64,000 nt of DNA from Sphingomonadaceae bacterium 3R27E2-A. Its GTDB lineage: Bacteria > Pseudomonadota > Alphaproteobacteria > Sphingomonadales > Sphingomonadaceae. The notes beneath the pieces were generated by a model that worked only from the letters and a program-made list of their open reading frames with translations, was not told where the DNA came from and made no database searches. Positions 17,126-27,661 of the stretch are shown piece after piece; the stretch's first letter is position 1; every line of letters begins with the position of its first letter. Location: NCBI GenBank assembly GCA_005503165.1, contig SCNT01000018.1, forward strand, positions 1-64,000, in the 5' to 3' direction. The position numbers and the translations under genes were made by a program.

Positions 17126-17692
17126 ATGTTCCATCCCGATCTTGCCCGGCATCCCGATTCCTGTCCGGCCCTCGTCCTCAACGCCGACTATACGCCGCTC
17201 AGCTATTACCCGCTCAGCCTGTGGCCTTGGCAGACCGCGGTCAAGGCGGTGTTCCTCGACCGCGTGACGATCGTCGAGAATTACGAGCGCGAAATCCATT
17301 CGCCGACGCGCACGATGCCCATCCCGAGCGTCATCGCGCTGCGCCAATATGTGAAGCCGTCGCAATATCCCGCGTTCACGCGTTTCAACCTGTTCCTGCG
17401 CGACCGCTTTTCGTGCCAATATTGCGGGTCGGGCAAGGACCTGACCTTCGATCATGTCGTGCCGCGCCGCCTCGGCGGGCGCACCACGTGGGAGAATGTC
17501 ACGACTGCGTGCGCACCGTGCAACCTCAAGAAAGGCGGGCGCACGCCGCAGCAGGCGCATATGCCGATCCACCGCCAGCCGTGGCGGCCGACAAGCTGGC
17601 AGCTGCAGGACAATGGCCGCTGCTTCCCGCCGGGCTATCTGCACGAAAGCTGGATCGACTGGCTGTACTGGGACGTCGAGCTGGAAGGCTGA
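17126..17692 (+). CDS. HNH endonuclease family protein
   Basis: 188 residues. After a distinctive N-terminal half (LVLNADYTPLSYYPLSLWPW...AVFLDRVTIVENYE), an HNH core follows: RDRFSCQYCGSGKDLTFDHVVPR, then GGRTTWENVTTACAPCN, giving two CxxC pairs for zinc and the D-H...N catalytic set. The last 50 residues (PTSWQLQDN, HESWIDWLYW) are typical of a family found in nearly all alphaproteobacterial and cyanobacterial genomes. It is probably a DNA nicking or repair nuclease, but the biological role is unknown. The start MFHPDLARH is the nearest ATG to the domain; no strong Shine-Dalgarno is seen. Confidence 0.87.
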   Translation: MFHPDLARHPDSCPALVLNADYTPLSYYPLSLWPWQTAVKAVFLDRVTIVENYEREIHSPTRTMPIPSVIALRQYVKPSQYPAFTRFNLFLRDRFSCQYCGSGKDLTFDHVVPRRLGGRTTWENVTTACAPCNLKKGGRTPQQAHMPIHRQPWRPTSWQLQDNGRCFPPGYLHESWIDWLYWDVELEG

Positions 17693-17772
17693 CGGGAACA
17701 TGACGAAGCGGACAGCGTAGGTTCAGCGGGGCGGCGCTAGGGGGCCGCATCGATCGAAAACAGGAGACCATC

Positions 17773-18195
17773 ATGGCGCGCTTCACCCGCAGCCTCGCGC
17801 TTGCCTTCGCCACCCTGCCGCTCGCGGCCTGTTCGACGATCATGCCGTCCGAACGGCCGGTGTCGGTCACCGGCAGCATCACCTATCGCGAGCGCATGGC
17901 ACTGCCGCCGACCGCGCAGGTCGAGGTCACGCTGGCCGATGTCAGCCGGATGGACGCGCCGTCGACGACGATCGCGCAGCAGTCGTTCACCGCCGACGGC
18001 CGGCAGGTGCCCTTCGCCTTCACGCTGACGGTCGATCAGCGCCGGCTCGACCCGCGCCACAGCTATGCGGTCTCGGCGCGGATCACCGACGCGTCGGGCA
18101 AGCTGATGTTCATCACCGATACGCGCAACAGCGTCGCCTTCGACGGGCGCCCGCGGATCGACCTGGGCACGCTGGTGATGGTGCGGACGCGTTGA
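17773..18195 (+). CDS. YbaY-family lipoprotein
   Basis: 140 residues. Lipoprotein signal with lipobox PLAAC (Cys20). The mature part has SVTGSITYRERMALPPTAQVEV, LADVSRMDAP and PFAFTLTVDQRRLDPRHSYAVSARI, the pattern of the YbaY/YscW 'pilotin-like' domain that forms a small beta-sandwich in the periplasm. Its role outside type III secretion is unknown; such domains may chaperone outer-membrane proteins. A caggag Shine-Dalgarno sits at the right distance. It is followed after 67 bases by ppc. Confidence 0.85.
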   Translation: MARFTRSLALAFATLPLAACSTIMPSERPVSVTGSITYRERMALPPTAQVEVTLADVSRMDAPSTTIAQQSFTADGRQVPFAFTLTVDQRRLDPRHSYAVSARITDASGKLMFITDTRNSVAFDGRPRIDLGTLVMVRTR

Positions 18196-18262
18196 CGGCA
18201 TAGCTATGCGCGCGCATCGCGCCGCTTGACGCTGCGCCTTCGCAGGTGCAGCACGCCGGCTC

Positions 18263-20941
<2,679 letters not shown>

Positions 20942-20946
20942 GAACT

Positions 20947-21022
20947 GTTCCCCGGCGAAAGCCGGAGTGCATCTGGCCAGCGCCGCCCCACCCCTCATGG
21001 GCCCCGGCTTTCGCCGGGGAAC
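20947..21022. repeat. Inverted repeat, family R3, possible bidirectional terminator
   Basis: gttccccggcgaaagccgg (20947-20965) is the reverse complement of ccggctttcgccggggaac (21004-21022). Together they can form a 19-bp stem with a ~38-base loop, and each arm is itself a hairpin. It lies between the convergent ppc and lipoprotein genes. Confidence 0.75.
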
Positions 21023-21027
21023 ACCGA

Positions 21028-21546
21028 TCAGCTCTTCGTAATTAGCACTTCGCCCTTGGAATTCGCGCCGTCGGGGCCGAACTTGATCGTGAAATCGGCG
21101 CCGTCCTTGTCCTTGCCCGCGAGCGTGTCGGCGGTGCGCGAAATCCTGACGCCCTGCCTGGCGAATTCGCCCGCCATCCAGTCGGCGGCCTTGGCGGGCG
21201 CGGCGGGCGAGGTGAAGCCGAGTTTGACCACCGCCTTGTCGGCGCCGTTCCTGTCGGTCGCGTCGACGTTGACGCTCGTCACCTGGCTGCCCGGATAGAG
21301 CTTGACCCCGTCGATGTCGAAATCGCCGGTAACGTCGAAATCGACGAAGTCGGGGACGTCGATGTTGATATCGACGCCGTCGCCGCCGATCTTGACCTTG
21401 CCGCCACCGTCCTTGCTCGACGTGATCTTCACGCCGCCATGCTCGTCGCCGGCGTTGATCGAGATTTCGGGCCCGGCCTTCTTCTCTTCCTCCTGTCCGC
21501 AGGCGGCGAGGAGGAGGATCGGGGGGAGCAGATAAGCGAAGCGCAT
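21028..21546 (-). CDS. Hypothetical lipoprotein, Asp/Gly-rich
   Basis: 172 residues. The lipobox LLAAC gives Cys16. The N-terminal mature region is Gly/Asp-rich and repetitive (KITSSKDGGGKVKIGGDGVD, INIDVPDFVDFDVTGDFDID), suggesting a beta-rich adhesin-like or Ca-binding surface, followed by a globular part (VKLGFTSPAAPAKAADWMAGEFARQGV). I do not recognise a defined family, but similar 'IGGDGVDINIDVPDF' lipoproteins occur in sphingomonads. The MRFAYLL start has an aaggaga Shine-Dalgarno; the longer in-frame reading does not. Confidence 0.7.
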   Translation of the reverse strand: MRFAYLLPPILLLAACGQEEEKKAGPEISINAGDEHGGVKITSSKDGGGKVKIGGDGVDINIDVPDFVDFDVTGDFDIDGVKLYPGSQVTSVNVDATDRNGADKAVVKLGFTSPAAPAKAADWMAGEFARQGVRISRTADTLAGKDKDGADFTIKFGPDGANSKGEVLITKS

Positions 21547-21612
21547 GGGCTTTCTCCTTGGTGCGTTAGTTAGATAATACACCTTGGAGTGGACCGAGTC
21601 AAATAGGACTAG

Positions 21613-21797
21613 CCCTCCCCTTCAGGGGAGGGCAGTGAGACTTACCCGCTTGCTGGTTAGTCGCAGCGGGTGGGTTCAGCGGCCTTGCGCAATCTCGACA
21701 GGCCCCACCCCAACCCAGTGTCAGGTAAACCGTCCCCCGGACGGTTTAGGCCATGCCGGGGGCATGACCGACCTGACACTCCTAAAGGGGAGGGGCT
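21613..21797. repeat. Composite intergenic repeat with ccctcccc/ggggaggg ends, family R6
   Basis: Begins with the hairpin ccctccccttcaggggaggg and ends with aaaggggagggg. Inside it holds a strong hairpin around aaaccgtcccccggacggttt and a pair of inverted segments (agtgtcaggt near 21720 and acctgacact near 21770). No gene is present. It lies downstream of the SDR gene and upstream of the divergent lipoprotein. Confidence 0.65.
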
Positions 21798-21801
21798 TAG
21801 G

Positions 21802-22605
21802 TCAGGCGTCGATGCTGGTCTTCAGATCGCCATGGACGAGCCCGCCGTCGACGGTGATCGTGTCGCCGACGACATAGTCGCCCGCCTTCGATGCGAGGAA
21901 GATCGCGGCGCCGGCCATATCCTCGGGCACGCCGATGCGCTTCACCGGAATGCTTTTTGCGACGGCGTCGCCATGGTCACGCGCGGCCTTGTTCATGTCC
22001 GACTGGAAGGCGCCGGGCGCGATTGCGGTGACAAGGATATGGTCGCTGACCAGCCGCGCCGCCATGCGCTTTGTGAGGTAGAGGATCGCCGCCTTCGACG
22101 CGTGGTAGCTGTATGTTTCCCAAGGGTTCAGGCGCATGCCGTCGATCGAGCCGATGTTGATGACCTTCGCCGGGCGGTCGGCGGTGCCGGCGGCCTTCAG
22201 CAGCCCGTGCAGCGCCTGCGTCAGGAAGAAGGGCGATTTGACGTTAATGTCCATCACCTTGTCCCAGCCCGCCTCGGGGAACCCCTCGAACGGCTCGCCC
22301 CACGCCGCGCCGGCGTTGTTGACGAGGATGTCGAGGCGCTCTTCGCGCGCTTCGAGTTCCTTGGCGAGCGCGCGGCAGCCCTCGACGGTCGAGAGGTCGA
22401 CGGGAAGCCCGATGACCTTGCCGGGGTAGCGCGTCTCGAAATCGGCGACCGCCTCCTCGATCTGCGCCGTCTTGCGCGCCGAGATATAGACGCGCGCGCA
22501 GCCCGCGGCGAGATAGCCTTCGACGATCATCTTGCCGATCCCGCGCGAGCCGCCGGTGACGAGCGCGATGCGGCCGTCGAGGCCGAACATGTCCTGAAGA
22601 TTCAT
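21802..22605 (-). CDS. Short-chain dehydrogenase/reductase (RhlG-like)
   Basis: 267 residues of the classical SDR fold: NAD(P) motif TGGSRGIG near residue 19, LVNNAGAAWG, and the active-site YSYHASK. The ISARK after strand beta-2 suggests an NADPH preference. Sequence style resembles RhlG/3-oxoacyl reductases. Two in-frame ATGs are two codons apart; the second (22605) is better spaced from the ggggaga ribosome site. It follows the 372-residue acyl-CoA dehydrogenase gene by 16 bases, so it probably works on the same acyl-CoA or alcohol substrate, which is unknown. Confidence 0.9.
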   Translation of the reverse strand: MNLQDMFGLDGRIALVTGGSRGIGKMIVEGYLAAGCARVYISARKTAQIEEAVADFETRYPGKVIGLPVDLSTVEGCRALAKELEAREERLDILVNNAGAAWGEPFEGFPEAGWDKVMDINVKSPFFLTQALHGLLKAAGTADRPAKVINIGSIDGMRLNPWETYSYHASKAAILYLTKRMAARLVSDHILVTAIAPGAFQSDMNKAARDHGDAVAKSIPVKRIGVPEDMAGAAIFLASKAGDYVVGDTITVDGGLVHGDLKTSIDA

Positions 22606-22621
22606 TGTCATTCTCCCCGGC

Positions 22622-23740
22622 TCAATAGCCGTTCATCCGGGCGACCTGGTCGATGTGGTAATGCACATCGCCCATATATTCGGCGAGCGCGCGGTCGCGT
22701 TTCATATAGAGGCCGATGTCATATTCGTCAGTCATGCCGATGCCGCCGTGCATCTGCACGCCTTCGCGCACCGCGAGGTTGGCGGCGCGGCCGGCCTTGG
22801 CCTTGGCGACCGACACCATCAGCTTGGCGCCGGGATTGTCCTCGTCGAGCAATTGCTGCGCCTTCATCACCGTCGCGCGCGCGACTTCCATCTCGCCATA
22901 GAGATGCGCGGCGCGGTGCTGGAGGCCCTGGAATTCGCCGATCAGCTTGCCGAACTGCTTGCGTTCCTTGAGGTAGGTGACGGTCATGTCCATCGCCCCC
23001 TGCCCGACGCCGACCATTTCGGCGGCGGCGCCGGTGCGGGTCGCGGCGAGCAAGGCGTCGAGGATCTCGCCGCCGGCATCGACCTCGCCGATCACGGCGT
23101 CGGCATCGACCTCGACGCCGTCGAGGGTGACGTGGCTCGCAAGGCTGGAGTCGACCAGGCGGCGCGGATCGGCGGTGACCCCTTTTGCATCCTTCGGCAC
23201 CGCAAAGAGCGTGATGCCGCCGTCGGTCTTCGCGGCGACGATGCTCATGTCGGCGACATGGCCATGGAGGACGAAGCTTTTCTTGCCGTCGAGACGGAAG
23301 CCGTTGCCCGCGCGCGTCGCGCTGGTCGCGATGCGCTCGGGGCGGTGCTTCGCGCCCTCGTCGATCGCGAGCGCAATGATCGCCTCGCCCGAAGCGATCG
23401 CGGGGAGCCAGCGGTCGGCCTGTGTGCCGCCCGCTTTCGCGAGCGCGGCGACCGCGCCGACGCTGGTCGACAGGAAGGGCGACGGGGTCAGGTTGCGGCC
23501 GATTTCCTCGAGCACGATGCCCGCCTCCATATGCCCCATGCCGAGCCCGCTATGCGCCTCGGGAACAAGCATGCCGGGCAGGCCCATTTCAACGAATTGC
23601 GCCCAGAGGTCGCGCGAGAAGCCGGTGGCGTCGGCGCTGTCGCGAAGATGGCGCAGATGCGAAACCGGCGCCTGTTCGGCCACGAAGGGGGCGACGCTGT
23701 CCTTGAGCATCGCCTGGTCGTCATTGTGATAGAGCGGCAT
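22622..23740 (-). CDS. Acyl-CoA dehydrogenase-like subunit lacking the usual catalytic C-terminal motif
   Basis: 372 residues. N-terminal ACAD helical domain (GLPGMLVPEAHSGLGMGHMEAG), middle beta-domain (FRLDGKKSFVLHGHVADM) and C-terminal helices (VGVGQGAMDMTVTYLKERKQF, VQMHGGIGMTDEYDIGLYMK). It ends at VARMNGY without the E-G-T-S-x-x-x segment that supplies the catalytic Glu in common acyl-CoA dehydrogenases. This matches the smaller partner of heteromeric ACADs known from actinobacterial steroid side-chain degradation. Its neighbour at 23881-25062 retains an EGGTSE motif, so the two may form an alpha2beta2 enzyme. Confidence 0.88.
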   Translation of the reverse strand: MPLYHNDDQAMLKDSVAPFVAEQAPVSHLRHLRDSADATGFSRDLWAQFVEMGLPGMLVPEAHSGLGMGHMEAGIVLEEIGRNLTPSPFLSTSVGAVAALAKAGGTQADRWLPAIASGEAIIALAIDEGAKHRPERIATSATRAGNGFRLDGKKSFVLHGHVADMSIVAAKTDGGITLFAVPKDAKGVTADPRRLVDSSLASHVTLDGVEVDADAVIGEVDAGGEILDALLAATRTGAAAEMVGVGQGAMDMTVTYLKERKQFGKLIGEFQGLQHRAAHLYGEMEVARATVMKAQQLLDEDNPGAKLMVSVAKAKAGRAANLAVREGVQMHGGIGMTDEYDIGLYMKRDRALAEYMGDVHYHIDQVARMNGY

Positions 23741-23756
23741 ATCTTCTCTCTCCAGT

Positions 23757-23874
23757 TCCCCTCCCGCAGGCGGGAGGGGTTAGGAGTGGGCCAGCGACAT
23801 CGCTTTTGCCCACCCCGCTGCGGCTAGCGAACAAGTTCGCAAGCCTCGCTGCCCCTCCCGCTGGCGGGAGGGGA
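23757..23874. repeat. Hairpin-bounded intergenic repeat, family R6
   Basis: cccctcccgcaggcgggagggg at the left (shorter form cctcccgcaggcgggagg) and cccctcccgctggcgggagg at the right bound a segment with gtgggc...gcccac and cgaacaagttcg palindromes. It fills the gap between the two acyl-CoA dehydrogenase genes; no coding frame is seen. Confidence 0.7.
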
Positions 23875-23880
23875 GAAACA

Positions 23881-25062
23881 TCACGCCCCCGGCAAATCGA
23901 GGATACGCTTGGCGATGACGTTGAGCATGACTTCGCTCGTCCCGCCTTCGATCGAATTGGCCTTGGTGCGCAGCCAGCCGCGCGCGCGGGCGCCGCCCTT
24001 GGTCTCTTCGCTATCCCATTCGAGCGCTTCGCTGCCGCCGCCCGACATGACGAGTTCGTGGCGGCGCTTGTTCAATTCGGTTCCGACATATTTCATCATG
24101 TTCGAGCTCGCCGGATGCGCACGCCCGGTCTTCCACATGTCCATGAAACGTTCGCCCATCGCGCGATAGGCAAAGACGTCGGTATCGAACGCCGCCATTT
24201 CGGCGCGCAGGATCGGGTCGTCGAGTTCGCCCGCGGCGTTCTTGCCGAAGGCCTTGGCGAAGGCGCCGCCGATGCTGACCATGTCGCCGCCCGCGCCGCC
24301 GCCCGAGATCATCTCGCGTTCGTGGCCGAGCAGATATTTGGCGACGTCCCACCCGCGGTTCACCTCGCCGACGAACTGGTCCTTCGGCACCTTCACATCG
24401 TCGAAGAAGGTTTCGCAGAACGGGCTATTGCCGCTGATCAGCAGGATCGGTTTGGTGGTGACACCGAGGCTCTCCATGTCGAAGAGCATGAAGGTGATGC
24501 CCTGATATTTGTTCGTCTTGTCGGTGCGGACGAGGCAGAAGATCCAGTCGGCCTTGTCGGCATAGCTGGTCCAGATCTTCGATCCGTTGACGACCCAGTG
24601 ATCGCCCTTGTCCTCGCCGAAGGTCTGCAAGGACACGAGGTCGCTGCCCGAGCCGGGTTCCGAATAGCCCTGGCACCAGCGGATCTCGCCGCGCGCGATC
24701 TGGCCGAGATAATGGACCTTCTGCTCCTCGGTTCCGAATTGCAGCAGCGCGGGGCCGAGCATCCAGATGCCGAAGCTCTGCAGCGGCGGGCGGGCGTTGA
24801 TGCGCGCCATTTCCTGTTTGAAGACCTTGGTCTGTTCGGGGGTCAGCCCGGCGCCGCCATAGGCCTTGGGCCAGTCGGGCACGGTATAGCCCCTGGCGAC
24901 GCAGCGTTCGAGCCATTGCCGTTGCGCGTCATTCTTGAACACCATCTTGCGCCCGCCCCAGCAGATATCGTCCTCGTCGCGGACGGGCTCGCGCATTTCG
25001 GGGGGGCAGTTTTCTTCCAACCAGGCGCGCACTTCGGCGCGGAAAGCGTCCAGATCGCTCAT
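23881..25062 (-). CDS. Acyl-CoA dehydrogenase
   Basis: 393 residues with the full ACAD plan. PDWPKAYGGAGLTPEQ precedes WCQGYSEPGSGSDLVSLQT (flavin/substrate region), HWVVNGSKIWTSYADKAD, and the C-terminal NSIEGGTSEVMLNVIAKRIL, which should place the catalytic carboxylate and flavin contacts. The style resembles FadE-type enzymes used for steroid, terpenoid or branched acyl chains rather than straight fatty acids. It is first of the minus-strand set, divergent from the SDR at 25236 with a 173-base shared promoter region. Confidence 0.93.
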   Translation of the reverse strand: MSDLDAFRAEVRAWLEENCPPEMREPVRDEDDICWGGRKMVFKNDAQRQWLERCVARGYTVPDWPKAYGGAGLTPEQTKVFKQEMARINARPPLQSFGIWMLGPALLQFGTEEQKVHYLGQIARGEIRWCQGYSEPGSGSDLVSLQTFGEDKGDHWVVNGSKIWTSYADKADWIFCLVRTDKTNKYQGITFMLFDMESLGVTTKPILLISGNSPFCETFFDDVKVPKDQFVGEVNRGWDVAKYLLGHEREMISGGGAGGDMVSIGGAFAKAFGKNAAGELDDPILRAEMAAFDTDVFAYRAMGERFMDMWKTGRAHPASSNMMKYVGTELNKRRHELVMSGGGSEALEWDSEETKGGARARGWLRTKANSIEGGTSEVMLNVIAKRILDLPGA

Positions 25063-25109
25063 CGCAGGGGGCTCCTCTTCCGTCGCGCAAATTAGGGGGA
25101 ATCGGCTGC

Positions 25110-25159
25110 TTTACGCAAGCGTCAACTTGGGAACGCCGGCCTGCCGTTACGGCGCCGTA
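25110..25159. promoter_or_regulatory. Possible operator pair in the divergent acyl-CoA gene promoter region
   Basis: tttacgcaagcgtcaa (25110-25125) is an imperfect 16-base palindrome (tt-acgc-aa-gcgt-aa). A perfect 12-base palindrome tacggcgccgta follows at 25148-25159. Both lie between the divergent acyl-CoA dehydrogenase and SDR genes. The first resembles the ttacgt/acgtaa site at 27630-27645. Which protein binds is unknown. Confidence 0.35.
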
Positions 25160-25235
25160 GCGTCGGATTGCGGCCGGTTGACGCGCTTTTCCACGCGCCT
25201 AAGTTGCGTGGCAAAAGAAAACGGGAGCAGAGGAT

Positions 25236-26093
25236 ATGCGATTCGCAGGCAAGGTCGCCGTGGTCACCGGCGCGGCATCGGGCATCGGCAAGGCGGCGGT
25301 CCTGAAACTGGCGAGCGAGGGCGCGCATGTTTTCGCTGCCGACATCGACCTCGCGGGCGGGCAGGCACTCGCCGCCGCGTCGAACGGCAAGATCGACTTC
25401 GTGCCCTGTGACGTCACGCGCCCCGCCGACATCGAGATATTGATGGACACCGCTGCCGCCAAAGCCGGCGGGATCGACATCGTCTTCAACAACGCCGCCG
25501 CGGGCGGCGACCGCGCCCCGATCGACGAGATCAGCCCCGAGGGCTGGGACCGGACGATGGACCTCGTCCTCAAATCGGTCGCGATAGGCATCCGCTATGC
25601 CGCGCCGCACATGAAGCATCGCCCGGGCGCGAGCATCATCAACACCGCGAGCGTCGCGGCGCTGGGCGCGGGCTATTCGCCGACCGCCTATGCCGTGGCG
25701 AAAGCGGGGGTGCTGCACCTCAGCAAGGTCGCGGCGACCGACCTCGCGCAGTACGGCATCCGCGTGAACGCGATCTGCCCGGGCTTCATCAACACCAATA
25801 TCTTCACCGCCTCGCTCGAGGTCCCCGACGCGATGAAGGCGCAGGCGAATGAAATCATCGCGGGCATGAGCGCGCAGGCGCAGCCCGTCGCGCGCGGCGG
25901 CCAGCCCGAGGACATCGCCAATGCCGTCGCCTATCTCGCGAGCGAGGAATCGAGCTTCATGACCGGTACGCACCTGCTGGTCGACGGCGGGCTGACGATC
26001 GGCCAGCGCCACGCGTGGGACAAGGAGACCCCGGGCATGTTCGACGCGCTGGCCCAGATGGAGGAGGCGGCGAAGGCGGGAGCGGCGGCGTGA
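25236..26093 (+). CDS. Short-chain dehydrogenase/reductase
   Basis: 285 residues. MRFAGKVAVVTGAASGIGKA begins with the NAD(P)-binding motif; ADIDLA after beta-2 suggests NAD(H) use (acidic Asp). FNNAAAGGDRAP replaces the usual NNAG, the active-site pair is YAVAK, and VNAICPGFINT and GTHLLVDGGLTIG are typical of 3-hydroxyacyl or alcohol dehydrogenases. A 35-residue tail (GQRHAWDKETPGMFDALAQM) extends beyond the usual end and may dictate substrate or oligomer contacts. A gggagcagagg ribosome site precedes the ATG. Its stop overlaps the MFS gene start. Confidence 0.92.
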   Translation: MRFAGKVAVVTGAASGIGKAAVLKLASEGAHVFAADIDLAGGQALAAASNGKIDFVPCDVTRPADIEILMDTAAAKAGGIDIVFNNAAAGGDRAPIDEISPEGWDRTMDLVLKSVAIGIRYAAPHMKHRPGASIINTASVAALGAGYSPTAYAVAKAGVLHLSKVAATDLAQYGIRVNAICPGFINTNIFTASLEVPDAMKAQANEIIAGMSAQAQPVARGGQPEDIANAVAYLASEESSFMTGTHLLVDGGLTIGQRHAWDKETPGMFDALAQMEEAAKAGAAA

Positions 26094-27550
26094 ACGCCGC
26101 CGCCAAAGCGGTTCCCGACGCGCAGCGGCTGCCCGTCTGGCTGAAGGCCACCCACGGGCTCGGCAGCATCGCCTATGGCGTCAAGGACAATGGCTTCGCG
26201 ACCTTCCTGCTGCTCTTCTACAACCAGGTCATCGGGCTCGACGCGGGCGTCGTCGGCGCCGCGATCATGGTCGCGCTGTTCGCCGACGCGCTCGTCGATC
26301 CGATCATCGGCGAACTGACCGACCGCACGCGCAGCCGCTGGGGCCGGCGCCTGCCCTGGCTTTACGGCGCGCCGATCCCGCTCGCGATCATGTGGATGCT
26401 GCTGTGGAGCCCGCCCGAGATGAGCGACGCGGCGACGATCGGCTGGCTGATCGCCTTTGCGATCATCGTGCGCGCCCTGGTGTCGATGTGCGAGGTGCCG
26501 TCGGTCGCGATCGTGCCCGAACTGACCGCCGATTATGACGAGCGCACCGTGGTGATGCGCTATCGCTTCCTGTTCGGCTGGGGCGGCGGGCTGCTGATCC
26601 TGCTGCTCGCCTATGGTGTGTTTTTCGGGGGGCCGAAGGGGCTCGTCGATCCCGACGGCTATTTCCCCTATGCGCTGACCGGGGCGCTGATGATGGCGGG
26701 CGCGGTGATGATCTCGGCCGCGGGGCAGCACAAGAGGATCGCGGTGTCGAACCTGGCCGATGCGAAGCCCGCGGGCAGCGTCGGCGACATATTGCGTGAG
26801 ATGAAGAAGACGCTGTCGAACCGCGCCTTCCTGTGGCTGATCTTCGCGGCGCTGTTCGGCTTCATCAACCAGGGCATCACCTTTTCGATGACCAATTATA
26901 TGCTCGGCTTCTTCTGGAAGCTCGATCAGGGCGAAATGATCTCTTACGTCTTCCTGCTGTTCGGGACGATGATCGCGGCCTTTCTGCTCGTCGCGCCGCT
27001 GTCGCGGGCGCTGGGCAAGCGCGAAGGCGCGATCGCCGCGGGGGCCGTCTCGCTTCTCGTGAACACTGCCATGTATTTTACCTGGATCCAGGGGATTTTC
27101 CCCGGCTTGCCCGGCAAACCCGCGGTCGAGGCCATGTTCGCCCTGGTTTTCGTCTCGAACACCTTCGCGATCATCCTGATGATTCTCTCCTCGTCGATGA
27201 TGGCCGATGTCGTCGAAGCCTCGCAGAGCGAAACGGGGCGGCGCTCCGAGGGGCTGTTCTTCGCGGGCTATTTCTTCATGCAGAAATGCGCGACGGGCAT
27301 CGGCATCTTCATCGCGGGACAGATCCTGTCCTACGCCGCCTTTCCGGCCGCGGCCAAGCCCGGCGAGGTCGGCGCTGCGGTGCTCACCGACCTCGCCTGG
27401 GGCTATATGCTCGCGGTGCTGGCGATCGGGCTGATGGGGCTGATCGTGACGCGGCAATTCCCGATCTCGCGCGCCGATCACGAGGCGCGGCTGGCGTTGC
27501 TCGACGATGCGGCGCGCGCCGAGCCCGACGCGAGCGGGGCGCATCCGTAA
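26090..27550 (+). CDS. MFS transporter, GPH (sugar/cation symporter-like) family
   Basis: 486 residues with about twelve membrane helices. GSIAYGVKDNGFATFLLLFYNQVIGL near the N-terminus, ADALVDPIIGELTDRTRSRWGRR (MFS loop 2-3 signature) and later ADVVEASQSETGRRSEGLFF identify the MelB-like GPH branch. In catabolic islands such transporters often import the organic acid or steroid-like substrate. GTG at 26090 forms a GTGA overlap with the SDR stop and has a gggag site, so translation is coupled; the 25-residue in-frame extension upstream merely rereads the end of that gene. Confidence 0.9.
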   Translation: MNAAAKAVPDAQRLPVWLKATHGLGSIAYGVKDNGFATFLLLFYNQVIGLDAGVVGAAIMVALFADALVDPIIGELTDRTRSRWGRRLPWLYGAPIPLAIMWMLLWSPPEMSDAATIGWLIAFAIIVRALVSMCEVPSVAIVPELTADYDERTVVMRYRFLFGWGGGLLILLLAYGVFFGGPKGLVDPDGYFPYALTGALMMAGAVMISAAGQHKRIAVSNLADAKPAGSVGDILREMKKTLSNRAFLWLIFAALFGFINQGITFSMTNYMLGFFWKLDQGEMISYVFLLFGTMIAAFLLVAPLSRALGKREGAIAAGAVSLLVNTAMYFTWIQGIFPGLPGKPAVEAMFALVFVSNTFAIILMILSSSMMADVVEASQSETGRRSEGLFFAGYFFMQKCATGIGIFIAGQILSYAAFPAAAKPGEVGAAVLTDLAWGYMLAVLAIGLMGLIVTRQFPISRADHEARLALLDDAARAEPDASGAHP

Positions 27551-27629
27551 CGGAAAAATGCGCGCCGCGGCGGAAGGGTGTAATTTTGGGGCTGCAGGAC
27601 TTGGCAGCGCAACCGAATCGGTCCAATGG

Positions 27630-27645
27630 CTTACGTGAACGTAAA
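27630..27645. promoter_or_regulatory. Palindromic operator candidate upstream of the ACAD11-like gene
   Basis: cttacgtgaacgtaaa contains perfect arms ttacgt and acgtaa around ga. It ends 16 bases before the ATG at 27662, overlapping the likely leader. From memory, ACGT-based palindromes of this style are bound by MerR-type LiuR and related regulators of branched-chain and fatty-acid catabolism in proteobacteria. No such regulator gene is in the window. Confidence 0.45.
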
Positions 27646-27661
27646 GGGAAAGGATGCTCTG

